Part shown: positions 10,867-20,691 of the stretch, in pieces
Layout: each line of letters opens with the position of its first letter
Numbering within the stretch: position 1 is the stretch's first letter
Origin: Sarcophilus harrisii
Taxonomy: Eukaryota; Chordata; Mammalia; Dasyuromorphia; Dasyuridae
Assembly: GCF_902635505.1 (NCBI RefSeq)
Contig: NC_045427.1
Coordinates: 517,413,665 to 517,477,664, forward strand
Length of the DNA stretch: 64,000 nt
Direction: 5' to 3'
Position numbers and translations under genes: made by a program
Notes under the pieces: generated by a model
Database searches by the model: none
The model's input: the letters and a program-made list of their open reading frames with translations, nothing else
Told to the model about the DNA's origin: nothing

Positions 10867-11012
10867 CTCCACCACTTGTTAGTTAAATTTTAATTTTATT
10901 TACCTTAATATATAAAAATAATGTCCTTTATGAGTGAATATAGTAAATGATCACCTGAAAACGAGCGAAGAGAACAGGAGAGAAGGAAAAGAAGAAATGA
11001 AAGAGAAGAGAA
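10867..11012 (+). repeat. Local direct duplication 1, copy B
   Basis: Near-identical to 9657-9802, offset 1210 bp, same orientation. Its left flank is unrelated DNA rather than the SINE that precedes copy A. This suggests a short segment was copied locally, without the SINE. Confidence 0.9.
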
Positions 11013-11520
11013 GAGGATTGACCCCTTCTCTACAGAATTTCTTCTCAGATGATGGCTGTGAGGGCTGGGATGGAAGCAGAACCTTTTGGTGTGAGGAGAA
11101 GGACATCCTACTATTCTCAGGGTTCTTGGGCTTATCTGTCTATTGTTGGCAGGTGGTCAACAATTGTTGCTGTTGGTAGTGAGAAAGATGAACTCTTCAG
11201 CACAATGACTTCTTCCCTCAGTAAGAACTTGCTGTACTCTGTTGAAATAGCCTGAGAAGAGTATATAGATTCGTATTTCCCATTAGGAAGTTCCTCACAC
11301 CAGTGAAACCTCAGATTTAATCTCTATTGCTTCATTTTAAATTGACCATTGTTTGGGGAAAAAATTATTTTTACCTTTTTAAGCCACTTCAAAATATTTT
11401 TTGGAAATGCATAAGATATAAAAATTGGGGGTCCCATTATGGGAATTCCCAATGTGGCAACCTCCACATAGTAACTCTTTTGTAATTGTCCTAAAGAATT
11501 GCCCAGGGTACTGACCAATT
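11013..11520. other. Unique stretch, nothing recognised
   Basis: Non-repetitive DNA with overlapping frames of 64-81 codons and no domain. The last 30 bp or so may be the left stub of the SINE that continues at 12533. Confidence 0.45.
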
Positions 11521-12532
11521 AAGTGACTTGTTCTTTTTTTTATTATTATAATAACTTTTTATTGACAGAACCCATGCCAGGGTAATTTTTTACAACATTA
11601 TCCCTTGCACTCACTTCTGTTCCGATTTTTCCCCTCTCTCCCTCCACCCTCTCCCCGAGATGGCAAGCAGTTCTATACATGTTAAATAGGTTACAGTAGA
11701 TCTTGGATACAATATATGTGTGCAGAACCGAACAGTTCTCTTGTTGCTCAGGGAGAATTGGATTTAGAAGGTATAAATAACCCAGGAAGAAGAACAAAAA
11801 TGCAAGCAGTTTACATTCATTTCCTAGTGTTCTTTCTTTGGGTGTAGCTGCTTCTGTCCATCCTTGATCAATTGAAACTGTTAGATCTTCTTTTTGTCGA
11901 AGACATCCACTTCCATCAGAATACATCCTCATACAGTATCATTGTTGAGGTATATAATGATCTCCTGATTCTGCTCATTTCACTCAGCATCAGTTCGTGT
12001 AAGTCTCGCCAATCCTCTCTGTATTCGTCCTGCTGGTCATTTCTTACAGAACAATAATATTCCATAACATTCATATACCACAATTTACTCAACCATTCTC
12101 CAATTGATGGGCATCCATTCATTTTCCAGTTTCTGGCCACTACAAACAGGGCTGCCCCAAACATTTTGGCACATACAGGTCCCTTTACCTTCTTTAGTAT
12201 CTCCTTGGGGTATAAGCCCAGTAGTAGCACTGCTGGGTCAAAGGGTATGCACAGTTTGATAACTTTTTGGGCATAATTCCAGATTGCTCTTCAGAATGGC
12301 TGGATGTGTTCACAACTCCACCAACAATGCATCAGTGTCCCAGTTTTCCCGCATCCCCTCCAACATTCGTTGTTATTTTTTCCTGTCATCTTAGCCAATC
12401 TGACAGGTATATGGTGGTATCTCAAGAGTTGTCTTAATTTGCATTTCTCTGATTAATAATGATTTGGAACATTCTTTCATATGAGTGGTAATAGTTTCAA
12501 TTTCATCATCTGAAAATTGTAAGTGACTTGTT
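11521..12532 (-). mobile_element. L1 3' portion (minus) with 12-bp target duplications
   Basis: About 990 bp of L1 read on the minus strand: ORF2 C-terminus, 3' UTR and an A-rich tail next to the left duplication. The 104-codon minus frame 11916-12230 is the ORF2 end (FGAALFVVARNWKMNGCPSI). Perfect 12-bp duplications 'aagtgacttgtt' lie at 11521-11532 and 12521-12532. It is 5'-truncated. The perfect duplication suggests one of the younger L1 insertions here. Confidence 0.92.
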
Positions 12533-12625
12533 TTTTGATCACATAGTTAGTACTAGACATGGCATGACTTGAACTCGCCCCTAACTCCAAAGACAGAGCT
12601 TTCCCCTATACCATGCTACTTCTTA
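12533..12625 (-). mobile_element. MIR-type SINE remainder (minus), interrupted by an L1
   Basis: The sequence 'gatcacatagttagtactag', 'gacttgaactcgcccctaac' and 'ctataccatgctacttctta' is the continuation of a reversed SINE whose 'aagtgacttg' motif became the L1 target site. Confidence 0.7.
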
Positions 12626-12629
12626 GAGT

Positions 12630-13089
12630 ATGGATCATAAACAAATGGAATGTTTGAATGGATGAACAAAAAAATGAATAAATTCATGAAAGAAGGATTT
12701 AATAAATAAATTACATATGTGTTCATATCTGGATTTTTTTTTGTTTATTGGTTTGTTTTTTAGCATTAGATGGTAAGAATCTTCCTCCTCCTCCTTCCTA
12801 CAACTATCTTCCTGAGTGACTGTCCTTATCTCTGGTTCCCAACTTTTCATAAGTTACCCAAATGGCAGAGTCTAGGGAAATGGCTCTAATTAAAAGTACC
12901 CCTTGAAAGGGTATTCCTAGAAAGGGTTTCTCCTAGAAAGATACTATCCAAAATATTTTCCTTATAATCCTAAAATTCTTTTTCTACATAGTTTGTAATT
13001 TTACCATTAGAGATTATATATTTCCTAAGGCCATGTTATTTCTTCTTTCAAAAATGTAAAACCTCCTAAAGTTAACACATTAAATTATT
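12630..13089. other. Unique AT-rich stretch
   Basis: No repeat or gene recognised. Short microsatellite-like motifs only (CTCCTCCTC near 12785). Confidence 0.45.
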
Positions 13090-13640
13090 AAAAATTTTTA
13101 ATAATCAATATAGAACAATTTGCTTATTTTCTTTTCTAATTTTCCTTGTTTTTCAATGAATACAAATCTGTTTTCACTCCCTCTTCCTTCCTCCCAATTA
13201 AAATACAAAACCTTTATCACAAATATACACAGTCAAGAAGAGCACATTCCCAAATTGGTCATATTCAAAAAATGACTTGCAACCTGAGTTCATCACTACT
13301 CTGTCAGAAAGTGGATAGTGTGCTTCATCATGAACCTTCTAGAATTGTGGCTGGTCATCATATTGATTAGAGTTTTCAAGTCTTTTGGAATTGTTTGTCT
13401 TTATAACATTATTATTATATAAATTTCCTTCCTGCTTCTGCTCTTTTTCATCTGCCTCAGTTCATATAAGTCTTTTCAGGTTTCTCTAAAATGTTTCTTT
13501 AGTCATTTTTTAAAGTAGCATAATAGTGTTCCACTAGATTCATACATCATAATTTGTTTAACTCTTCCCCATTTGAGAGTCACCTCCTTAGTTTCCACTT
13601 CTTTGCCACTACAAAAAGAGCTTTCATTTATTTTCTTTCC
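13090..13640 (-). mobile_element. Old L1 fragment (minus)
   Basis: Minus-oriented L1 3' region: 'ctcagttcatataagtcttt', 'agcataatagtgttccacta' and 'tttgccactacaaaaagagc' correspond to the reversed ORF2 end and 3' UTR. The same subfamily covers 34935-36510. Confidence 0.7.
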
Positions 13641-13879
13641 AAACAAGAGAGTCTTTGATTAGCCAAAGATACTGGATATCTGTGAATAGTTGGGGTGCTA
13701 AGATGAGAGATCCAGGGGTTGGAAAGGCTAGGTAGGAGGTAGGCTTTGCCAACCACTTACATGTGCATTTGAACATCCTTCACTAATGAACTATTTCTTT
13801 GAGCTGATTACAGCTAGTTAACTGAAATCAATTCAGAGAATAGGATTTGGGGTTACTTGTCACAAAACCCAGGAGATTT

Positions 13880-14110
13880 CTAGCTTACAAAATGATGATG
13901 ATGATGACGATGTCGAGGATGGCTCACACTGGCAAAACACTTTATGGTTTACAAAGAATTTTTCTCACAACAATCATCCAAAGTTGATTGTAAATTTTTA
14001 TTCTCACTTTGCAGATGAAGAAATGAAATTTCAGATTAAGGAATTTTCTTGGGACCACATAACTATCAACTGGAACTAGGATGTCCACTCAGACCCATTG
14101 TACTATAGTA
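13880..14110 (-). mobile_element. MIR3-type SINE (minus)
   Basis: Starts with a (GAT)n-like 3' end ('gatgatgatgatgacgatgt'), then 'cactttatggtttacaaaga', 'ttgcagatgaagaaatgaaa' and 'ctcagacccattgtactata'. Order and strand fit a reversed MIR3-like SINE. Confidence 0.7.
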
Positions 14111-14174
14111 CAGTCATCTCACTGTCACCAAGAAAATTTAGTGACCCATATAAGCACATAGCAGGCAATTAATG

Positions 14175-15175
14175 TTATTATTCATCCTTTGTTTTCATCA
14201 TGAGGGGATGTGTTGTCTTGGGCATGAATTGGTTGTAAGTGAAACAGGTGCATAAGTCATCAGTCTCATTCTTTCTTCCAGAGTCATCTGGTCTCTGGTA
14301 AGACAAAAGTCAAAATAATTGGGGTAAATGCAGTGAATTACCTTGGCATCTTTTGCCTGACCAAGCTCTAAGCCTCTTTCATGGCCATTGGAACAAACTG
14401 TTTTCATCTTTCTATGTGGGAAAGCGACTCTTAGCCAAATTAAAATCAGAGACTCTCAAGATAAAAAGCAAAAAGAATGTATCAAGATTTTGTGAGAAAG
14501 GGTAGCTCCTAACGACAGCAGTGTTGGTATAGGAGTGCAAAGCATAAGCTGCAAACACAGGATTATATAAATCTTAACTAGGAAGCCCCCACTTTCTTGT
14601 GATCTTTTCTCCCATTCACTGGGGAAAGTCCAGACTTACATCCTAACACAGAAATCTACCTAAAGACTAAAAATCTACCCCAGAAACAAAAAAAATACTA
14701 GCCACGACACAACCTTTACCATGTTAGGAACTTATTACTCATGAAAAGGTTGGGGGGAGATGACAGGAGGGGAATGTAAGTTTATCTAAGATAATTGAAC
14801 ACCTGTGGCTTTTAGCAATATCTCAACTTGTTACTGCAAAGTCACAATTAGGACATAGGTCTAGGCCACATTCTTATGAGAGGTCTGCTCTTTACTCAAT
14901 TTATCCCATTCATTCCCATTCCACTAAGGGAAGTTTTTACCTATTTGAAGTAGACACCACCCATCTCACCCATGAGTTTGAGTTCCATTGGTTACTCTGA
15001 AACTAGTTTAACCAGTCTGATAAGAGTCTTACTAGAGTGTAGCCACTTTGCATGCTCCAGCTTCTTGGAGCCACAGGTGAGAGTTGGGTGACAGGTGAAA
15101 ACCAAAGTGGGTGAAGAGCCCTGAAAAGGACCTGGTAAGCCCTCACACCAGAGGTGCTAGTCCTTCTTGGATATT
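14175..15175 (+). mobile_element. Marsupial interspersed repeat, family not named
   Basis: The blocks 'gttttcatcatgaggggatg', 'cagagtcatctggtctctgg', 'catggccattggaacaaact' and, after an insertion, 'gcttcttggagccacaggtg' and 'acaccagaggtgctagtcct' match a repeat I recall from marsupial genomes. The middle is replaced by an LTR-like unit. The assignment rests on memory only. Confidence 0.5.
14415..14871 (-). mobile_element. Possible solo LTR (minus)
   Basis: A unit of about 457 bp breaks the surrounding repeat. On the minus strand it ends 'aagagtcgctttcccaca', an LTR-like CA terminus, and could begin 'tggcctagacctatgtcc'. Boundaries are uncertain, no target duplication was confirmed, and there is no coding capacity. 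Confidence 0.4.
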
Positions 15176-15404
15176 TAATAATTATTTGCTCAATGAATAT
15201 TTTTCCTAAATCATTTCAATGTGTAGTGACTTCTCTTCTGAATTTGTTATCTATAACCAGTCATTTAGCACTGACTCATATACTTGTTCCCCAACCTTAT
15301 TTGTTGGTTATATCTCTTGTCTTTTGCATATTCTGATTTTCAACTTTTCATATGTTTTAGTTTTATTTGTGTTAGTTCAATCCATTCAATAAGCATTTAT
15401 TAAG
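15176..15404. other. Short AT-rich stretch
   Basis: No gene. The last 25 bp ('caataagcatttattaaggg') resemble the start of the old 'tactatgtgcc' repeat, which is then cut off. Confidence 0.4.
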
Positions 15405-15545
15405 GGCCCGTGACTATAATACAATTCCCTCCCCCTCAGACAATGTAGTGTCAAAAGTCCCAGAATGTAACTCTAGAGTGTTAATAAAGTGCTAAACTCG
15501 GTCTCACTTCCGACCTCCCCCCTAGTTATTTTATCAAACATCAAT
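15405..15545 (+). mobile_element. LTR-like fragment (plus), weak
   Basis: Contains 'gtgttaataaagtgctaaac' followed by 'ggtctcacttccgacctccc', an arrangement like a polyadenylation signal with R/U5 of an LTR. The left boundary is unclear and no partner LTR was seen. Confidence 0.3.
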
Positions 15546-15894
15546 CTGATTGAGTTAAGAATGGCATAACTGGATCGCCTGAAAAAACAAATTACCTAGG
15601 CCTTAGGGATCAGAATTTCCTTATTTTGGAGATCTCCATCCAGAGAGCAAAAACACTTTACTATTGGGTACTTACCTTCTCTGAAACTTGAACAGTTTTG
15701 CCTGGAGCATGGAGAGGATAAGGGATCAAGGCTCACAAATCAAGGTCATCCTGGTCTCTGGGGACTTTACATAGCTAAACCTCGAGACTTGAGACAGTTG
15801 TGGAGTGGATGTCCTGGTCGTGTCATCCACTTGTAGACCAAAGACAAAAGATTTTGAAAAAGCAAGATTGCCTTACTTATATCTTCCTCTCCCT
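15546..15894. other. Unique stretch with a small perfect hairpin
   Basis: No gene. An 8-bp perfect inverted repeat with a 12-bp loop lies at 15804-15811 and 15824-15831 ('agtggatg' / 'catccact'), next to 'ctcgagacttgag'. Function unknown. Confidence 0.5.
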
Positions 15895-15955
15895 CCTTGG
15901 GTTGCCCATGTTTTGTACACAATAGCCACTCAATAAATGTTTTCAAATGAATTGA
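15895..15955 (+). mobile_element. L2 3' end fragment (plus)
   Basis: The sequence 'gttttgtacacaatagccac' and 'tcaataaatgttttcaaatg' fits the degraded L2 terminus ('agtgcctggcacatagtaggtgctcaataaatg'). Confidence 0.5.
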
Positions 15956-15984
15956 TAGACAGGTATGTAGGACCTAAGTATGTA

Positions 15985-16690
15985 AAATTAAGAGCCATTC
16001 TCTAATTGATAGTAGGTCAAAGAGTATGAGTAGTCTATAGCCTATAATCAATCAACCATTTAAAAATGTATTCAAAATCAATATTAGTCGGAAAAATAAA
16101 AGTTAAAACAATTCTGATAGATTTTACCTTATACCCATCTAGTAGCAAAGATAGTAAAAGTTGAAAAAATGTAATGCTATCAGAGTTGCATAAAAATAGG
16201 CATAGTGGCTCCCTGCTGGCAGAATTGTGGGTCAATTGGTCCATTTAGAAAAAATATATGGAATTATACAACAAAATTGGAGGAGAAATTCTCTATCTTT
16301 GACCAAATGATTCTATTATTAGATTTATAACCTAAGGAGGTTATTAACAAAAACGCAAGGCCAAACTGTACAAAAAGTATCCTAGAAACACTTTGTAAAA
16401 GCAAAAAAAAAAACAAAACTAGAAATATATTATGTGCCTAACAATTGGGGAATGACTGAATAAATCATGGTGTATGAATGTAATGGAATATTATTGCCCC
16501 ATAAGGAATGGCAAATTACAAAGAATACTAAGAAATATGGGAAGATTTATAAGAAGTGAAGCAGAGAGAAGAAAGCAGAACTGAAAAGAAGAATGTACAA
16601 AATAACTCCAGCTATGCAAATCAAGGAACATTAAACAGCAGCAAAGCAATTCAACAGGCATTTATGAAACACCTATCATATTTGGGGCAC
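15985..16690 (+). mobile_element. Old L1 3' fragment (plus), ending in a duplicated segment
   Basis: Degraded L1 ORF2-end sequence ('gccattctctaattgatagt', 'caattggggaatgactgaat'). Its right part (about 16360-16690) is duplicated at 18128-18460. The copy breaks off inside a SINE start ('tttggggcac'). Confidence 0.7.
16360..16690 (+). repeat. Local direct duplication 2, copy A
   Basis: About 330 bp matching 18128-18460 at roughly 94% by eye. It spans an L1-to-SINE junction, so the two copies cannot be independent L1 insertions. Here the SINE part stops after 'tttggggcac', whereas at 18460 it continues normally, so this is probably the derived copy. Confidence 0.85.
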
Positions 16691-17221
16691 TGAGCTAACC
16701 ACTTCAATCACTTTAATTTATCCTGAAGGCTTTGCCACTCCCAGAGCTAGATAAACCTACTTCTTCCTGCCATCTTCACTCCTCATCTCCATCTTCCCCC
16801 CAAGTACACACATATATCCTTCTCCTCCCTCCCTTTGTGGTGATAACTCATGAGGCCAAGGGATTTTGCTGGCCCTAAGCTGGCTGAGCATGTGATAGTG
16901 TAGGCAGAGAATGAATGTGTTCTGTATAGGCAATCAGGCGTAACCACAGTCTCTCATCCTCCAATCCCCTCTGTGAGCACATGTTGTAATACTGACAGTT
17001 TCCTCATCCTATTTTCTGCTGGTGGCTGCTAGTGGGATTCATTTTGGCTATTCCAGTAACTCAAGTAAATTTGGTAGCATTCTGGGTCATCCCTCTTCTT
17101 ATCTGTCTATATTTATTAACTTACACTTGTTTTTCTTGTTTTTTTTTTCTTTTTCTCTTGATCAATGCCTCTTTCAAAACGAATGTTTTACTGATAATTT
17201 CTTTCTCTCTTTCTTTTTCTT
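16691..17221. other. Unique stretch, no gene supported
   Basis: T-rich with two overlapping hydrophobic 67-70 codon frames (17022-17244), which reflect the pyrimidine-rich composition. No repeat recognised before 17222. Confidence 0.5.
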
Positions 17222-17346
17222 TTGAGGAAATTTGCATTAAGTAACTTGCCCAGGATCACACAGCTCGGAAGTATTAAGAGTCTGAGGCCAGATTTGAACT
17301 TAAGTCCTCATTAAGTGCTCTATCCGTGACACCATCTAACTGCCCC
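17222..17346 (-). mobile_element. tRNA-derived SINE head (minus)
   Basis: The sequence 'taagtaacttgcccaggatc', 'acacagctcggaagtattaa', 'ctgaggccagatttgaactt' and 'acaccatctaactgcccc' is the reversed SINE head. Confidence 0.85.
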
Positions 17347-17394
17347 AATTTTATTGATAATAATTTTTAAAATTTAACACAAATCAAATCCTAC

Positions 17395-17830
17395 CCATCC
17401 ATTTTGGAGAGCCAATTACACTATACAGTAAAAGTTATTAAAATAATCATACTCTTTGACCCAATGATTTCATTATTGGAAATATAACCTGAAAATAGTG
17501 TTTAAATTTTTTTTGAAGAGCTATCTATTAAAAAATGTCTATGGCAAGAATATATGTAGTATTCTAAAGTATTCATTATAAAAAATGTTATCCATCTCTA
17601 TAGCAAGAACCAGTCAACCTGAGTGCAAATTGAAATATAAGTTTTCTGTTTTCTGTATTTTTCTAGCTTTTTTTTCTCACAATAAGGCTAATGTATAAAA
17701 ATGTTTTGCATGATTTTTCATGTATAATTTATATTATGTTGCTTTCCTTCTCGATGGGTAGGAGAAGGACTGGAGAAAGGAATAGAATTTGAAATCAAAA
17801 TAAAAGAATGTTAAAAGTACATAAATACTT
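17395..17830 (+). mobile_element. Old L1 3' fragment (plus)
   Basis: Contains 'ccattttggagagccaatta', 'ctctttgacccaatgatttc', 'aatgttttgcatgatttttc' and 'gcttttttttctcacaataa', the older L1 3' type with large internal losses. Confidence 0.7.
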
Positions 17831-18127
17831 TTAAAAAAGAATAAATATAAACATAACTCTATAACTTCCTCCTATTCAAAAAAGAAATGTATCTAACTAT
17901 GCAATGAGTGGAATATTTAACTTAATTGCATACATTAATGTATTTAATGTACTAGAATATTATAATACAATTAAGACCAACAAGTATGAGAATTGCGAAG
18001 GAATATGAAAAGGCTTTTTAATATAATGCAAAAGGGGAAAAAAGAAGCATAAGAATGGACTACATACTTAAGAAGAAAGGAAACAAGTATTTCATTGCCT
18101 ACTATGTGCCACTTGACAAAGGAAAGA

Positions 18128-18460
18128 TCTGACTATTCAAAGTTTATCATAGAAACACTTTATAAAGCAAAACAAAGACAAAAACAACTCTGGAAACATA
18201 TTATGTGTCTAACAATTGGGGAATGGCTGAATAAATCATGGTGTATGAATGTAATAGAATATTATTGCCCCACAAGGAATGGCAAATTACAAAGAATACT
18301 AAGAAATTTGGAAAGATTTATAATAAGTGAAGCAGAGAGAAGAAAGCAGATCTGAAAAAAGAATGTACAAAATAACCCCAGCTATGCAAATCAAGCAACA
18401 TTAAACCGCAACAAAGCAATTCAACAAGCGCTTATGAAACATCTATCATATTTGGGGCAC
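18128..18460 (+). repeat. Local direct duplication 2, copy B (L1 end joined to a SINE)
   Basis: Matches 16360-16690 in the same orientation, offset about 1770 bp. The SINE sequence runs through its right boundary into 18665 without a break, so this is probably the source copy. The 86-codon frame here (18095-18355) is an L1 ORF2 remnant. Confidence 0.85.
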
Positions 18461-18665
18461 AGATACTGTGCTAAGCATTTTTCAGAAATATTATCTCATT
18501 TGATCCTCACAAAAACCCTGAGAGGTAGGTACTAGTTTTTTTCACCATTTTACATTTGAAGAAACTGAGGTAGACAAAACTTAAATGAATCACACAGCTA
18601 AGAAGTATCTGGGACTACATCTGAACACAGATCTTTCTGAGTGTCCCCCACTCAAGTCTAGCACT
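18430..18665 (-). mobile_element. MIR3-type SINE (minus)
   Basis: The sequence 'actgtgctaagcatttttca', 'ttatctcatttgatcctcac', 'tttgaagaaactgaggtaga' and 'cacacagctaagaagtatct' is a standard reversed MIR-type order. Confidence 0.85.
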
Positions 18666-18844
18666 CTCCCCATCTTAAGCTTTCCAATCGCTCAGGTTAC
18701 TTAGGACTTTATGGTCTGGAGATTTACTTGGTTCAAGTTAACAGAACTACGGTCAGTTAAACCAAATTCAAAACTTCTATTCCCCTTTAGATTCCTCTTA
18801 GTGCATCTTTATCAGGTTTCTTCTGAGTCAGTTAAAGTGTATTT

Positions 18845-19085
18845 TCTGGTAGTTAGATGATGAAGTGGAGAGAGGACTGGATTTGGGGGTCAAAAAGAAC
18901 TGAATTCAAATCCAGCTGCAGGAATTTCCTTGCTCTGTAACCCACCTCACCTCTTTCTCCTCAGTTTTCTCAGCTGTAAAACTGGAATACTACTACTAAT
19001 AGTAATACTGATAATAACAAGGTTCTTGTGAGATGGAGATAGTATATGTATAGTGTTCAGAAAAATGCCTACCAAATAGTATTTG
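18845..19085 (+). mobile_element. MAR1/MIR-type SINE (plus)
   Basis: Contains 'tggtagttagatgatgaagt', 'gaattcaaatccagctgcag', 'cagttttctcagctgtaaaa' and 'aaggttcttgtgagatggag', a near complete CORE-SINE. Confidence 0.8.
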
Positions 19086-19310
19086 TTCAGTCATTTCAGA
19101 CTCTTTGTCATCTCCTTTTGGATTTTCTTGGAGTGGTTTTCTATTCCCTTCTCCAGCTCATTTTATAGATGAGAAAACTGAGGCAAATAGAATTAAGTGA
19201 CTTTCCCAGGATCACACAGCTAGTAAATGTCTGAGGTTAGATTTTAATTCACAAAGATGAATCTTTCTGATTCCAGACTGGGTGTTCTATCCACTGTACC
19301 ACCTAACTCC
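19086..19310 (-). mobile_element. WSINE1-like SINE (minus)
   Basis: Starts 'tttgttcagtcatttcagac', continues 'gattttcttggagtggtttt', 'gatgagaaaactgaggcaaa', 'aagtgactttcccaggatca' and ends 'ccactgtaccacctaact'. Close to full length. Confidence 0.9.
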
Positions 19311-19347
19311 TTAATATTAATTATCAATTAATTAACAATATTAAGGA
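19308..19347. repeat. Perfect AT-rich inverted repeat
   Basis: 11-bp arms 'tccttaatatt' (19308-19318) and 'aatattaagga' (19337-19347) enclose an 18-bp AT-rich loop. A further 'tccttaata' follows at about 19352. It may be a chance AT-rich palindrome beside the SINE end. Confidence 0.8.
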
Positions 19348-19804
19348 ATACTCCTTAATAAATATTTGTTCCCTTGGACTCCTTCCCCTGAGAGGTTCCA
19401 GGTGCCTTATAGCTTATATCAACGTGTACTGCTAACCTTTCTTTCTAGAGTTTCCTCTACTTTTTTTCTCTGCCATTTTCTAAAACTCCCATTTTCTGTC
19501 CTTCTCTCATTTTACTCCAGCTCCACAAAATACAACTTAGTGGATAGTCTTTAAGAATTGTTATGGCAGAAAAAAATCCATTACACTGTGGCTGATCTGG
19601 AAATAAGCTTCCACAAATGGATGTCTTCAGGTGACAGACATCTCCAGAAGTGTACTTGAGATTTTCATGATTGGTGGGGGCTGTCAGTGCTTGTCATCTG
19701 CTGGCCTAGCCTTGGAGAGCCCAGGAGACATTCTTTTCTGTAACACGTAACATATAACCGCAATGGGATTACTTGTCCTTGCCTCAGTGCTCCTTGGAGG
19801 TGGC
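19348..19804. other. Unique stretch, nothing recognised
   Basis: Non-repetitive. A 62-codon frame (19366-19554) has no domain. Confidence 0.45.
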
Positions 19805-20608
19805 TTAGGGGGCACAATGGTTACAGAACCAGAGCTAGAGTCTGAAAAACGTTTAGTTCAATTCCAGCCTCAGTCACTCCCTAGCTATGTGAACCTGGGC
19901 AAGTCATTTCACCTTTCTGTTTCAGTTTTCTTAACTGTAAAATGGGAGTCATAATAATAGCATTTATCTCCCAGGGTTGTTGTAAGTATTGTGAGAAACA
20001 ATAAACCGTTATGTTTCCATAGTGAAGGAAAAACTGGAAGTCTCGAACTGGAAATACTCCAGGAGCTGTAGAGCTCCTGAAACCAGTTGAAACTAGTTAA
20101 AACTGGACAAAACTAGTTGAATAGTTAAACAAAAAAGCTGAAAGTAGGATAAAGGTCAAGGCTAAACTAGAGTAAGCATGCTTAATTGCTTCATGAATAT
20201 TAACTTCTCCCTCCCTGGAGGAGCTAAGGCTCATTTTAATGATCATAGTATGACGGGGGAGAAGGGGACATATTAAGAGATGTATGTTGTCATCAGACAG
20301 GGAAAGAATGTGAACCTCATCTTCCCAGCCAGTTAGAGTATGAGGGAGGGGATTCCCTGGCCTGGATTTGGGATAGGATCTGATTTTGCTTCTGAGAGAC
20401 ACGTGGGGCTCTCCAGCTTTGTATCTGCTTCCTGCAGGAACATAATAAAACTTTATACTGCTTCATTCATCCTCGGTTTGTTCACTTACTTTACTGTATC
20501 CTTTTGGGTCCAGGATTTTGTTTCTAAAAATATCAAAAGAGATAATATTTGTAAAGGGTTAGCACAGTGTCTGCCACATAGTAGGTGCTTAATAAATGCT
20601 TGTTTTCT
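19805..20608 (+). mobile_element. MAR1-type SINE (plus), split by an LTR
   Basis: The head and core occupy 19805 to about 20000 ('ggcttagggggcacaatggt', 'ggcaagtcatttcacctttc', 'gtaaaatgggagtcataata', 'cagggttgttgtaagtattg'). The 3' end continues at about 20536-20608 ('gataatatttgtaaagggtt', 'cacatagtaggtgcttaata'). An LTR separates the two. Confidence 0.88.
20012..20535 (+). mobile_element. Solo LTR (plus) inserted in a SINE
   Basis: About 524 bp, starting 'tgtttccatagtgaaggaaa' and ending near 'aaatatca'. A polyadenylation signal 'aataaaa' at about 20444 is followed by T-rich sequence, fitting R/U5. The U3 part carries clustered 'aactggac', 'aactagtt' and 'ccagtt' motifs. No internal viral sequence and no clear target duplication. 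A fossil with no coding capacity. Confidence 0.75.
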
Positions 20609-20691
20609 TTTTTCCTGTCCTTTGCCAGGTATCTTGGGTATCTAGTCCATTACCACCAACACTAACGAGTAAAAAAAGGGACTTTTCTGTA

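Noticed and set aside
9657-11012. LTR pair of a 1.2-kb element
   Set aside because: The repeats are only 146 bp, lack TG...CA ends, one ends within a GA tract, and there is no target duplication.
11546-11932. 128-codon minus frame, the longest in the window
   Set aside because: It lies in an L1 3' UTR beyond the ORF2 end; not a host gene.
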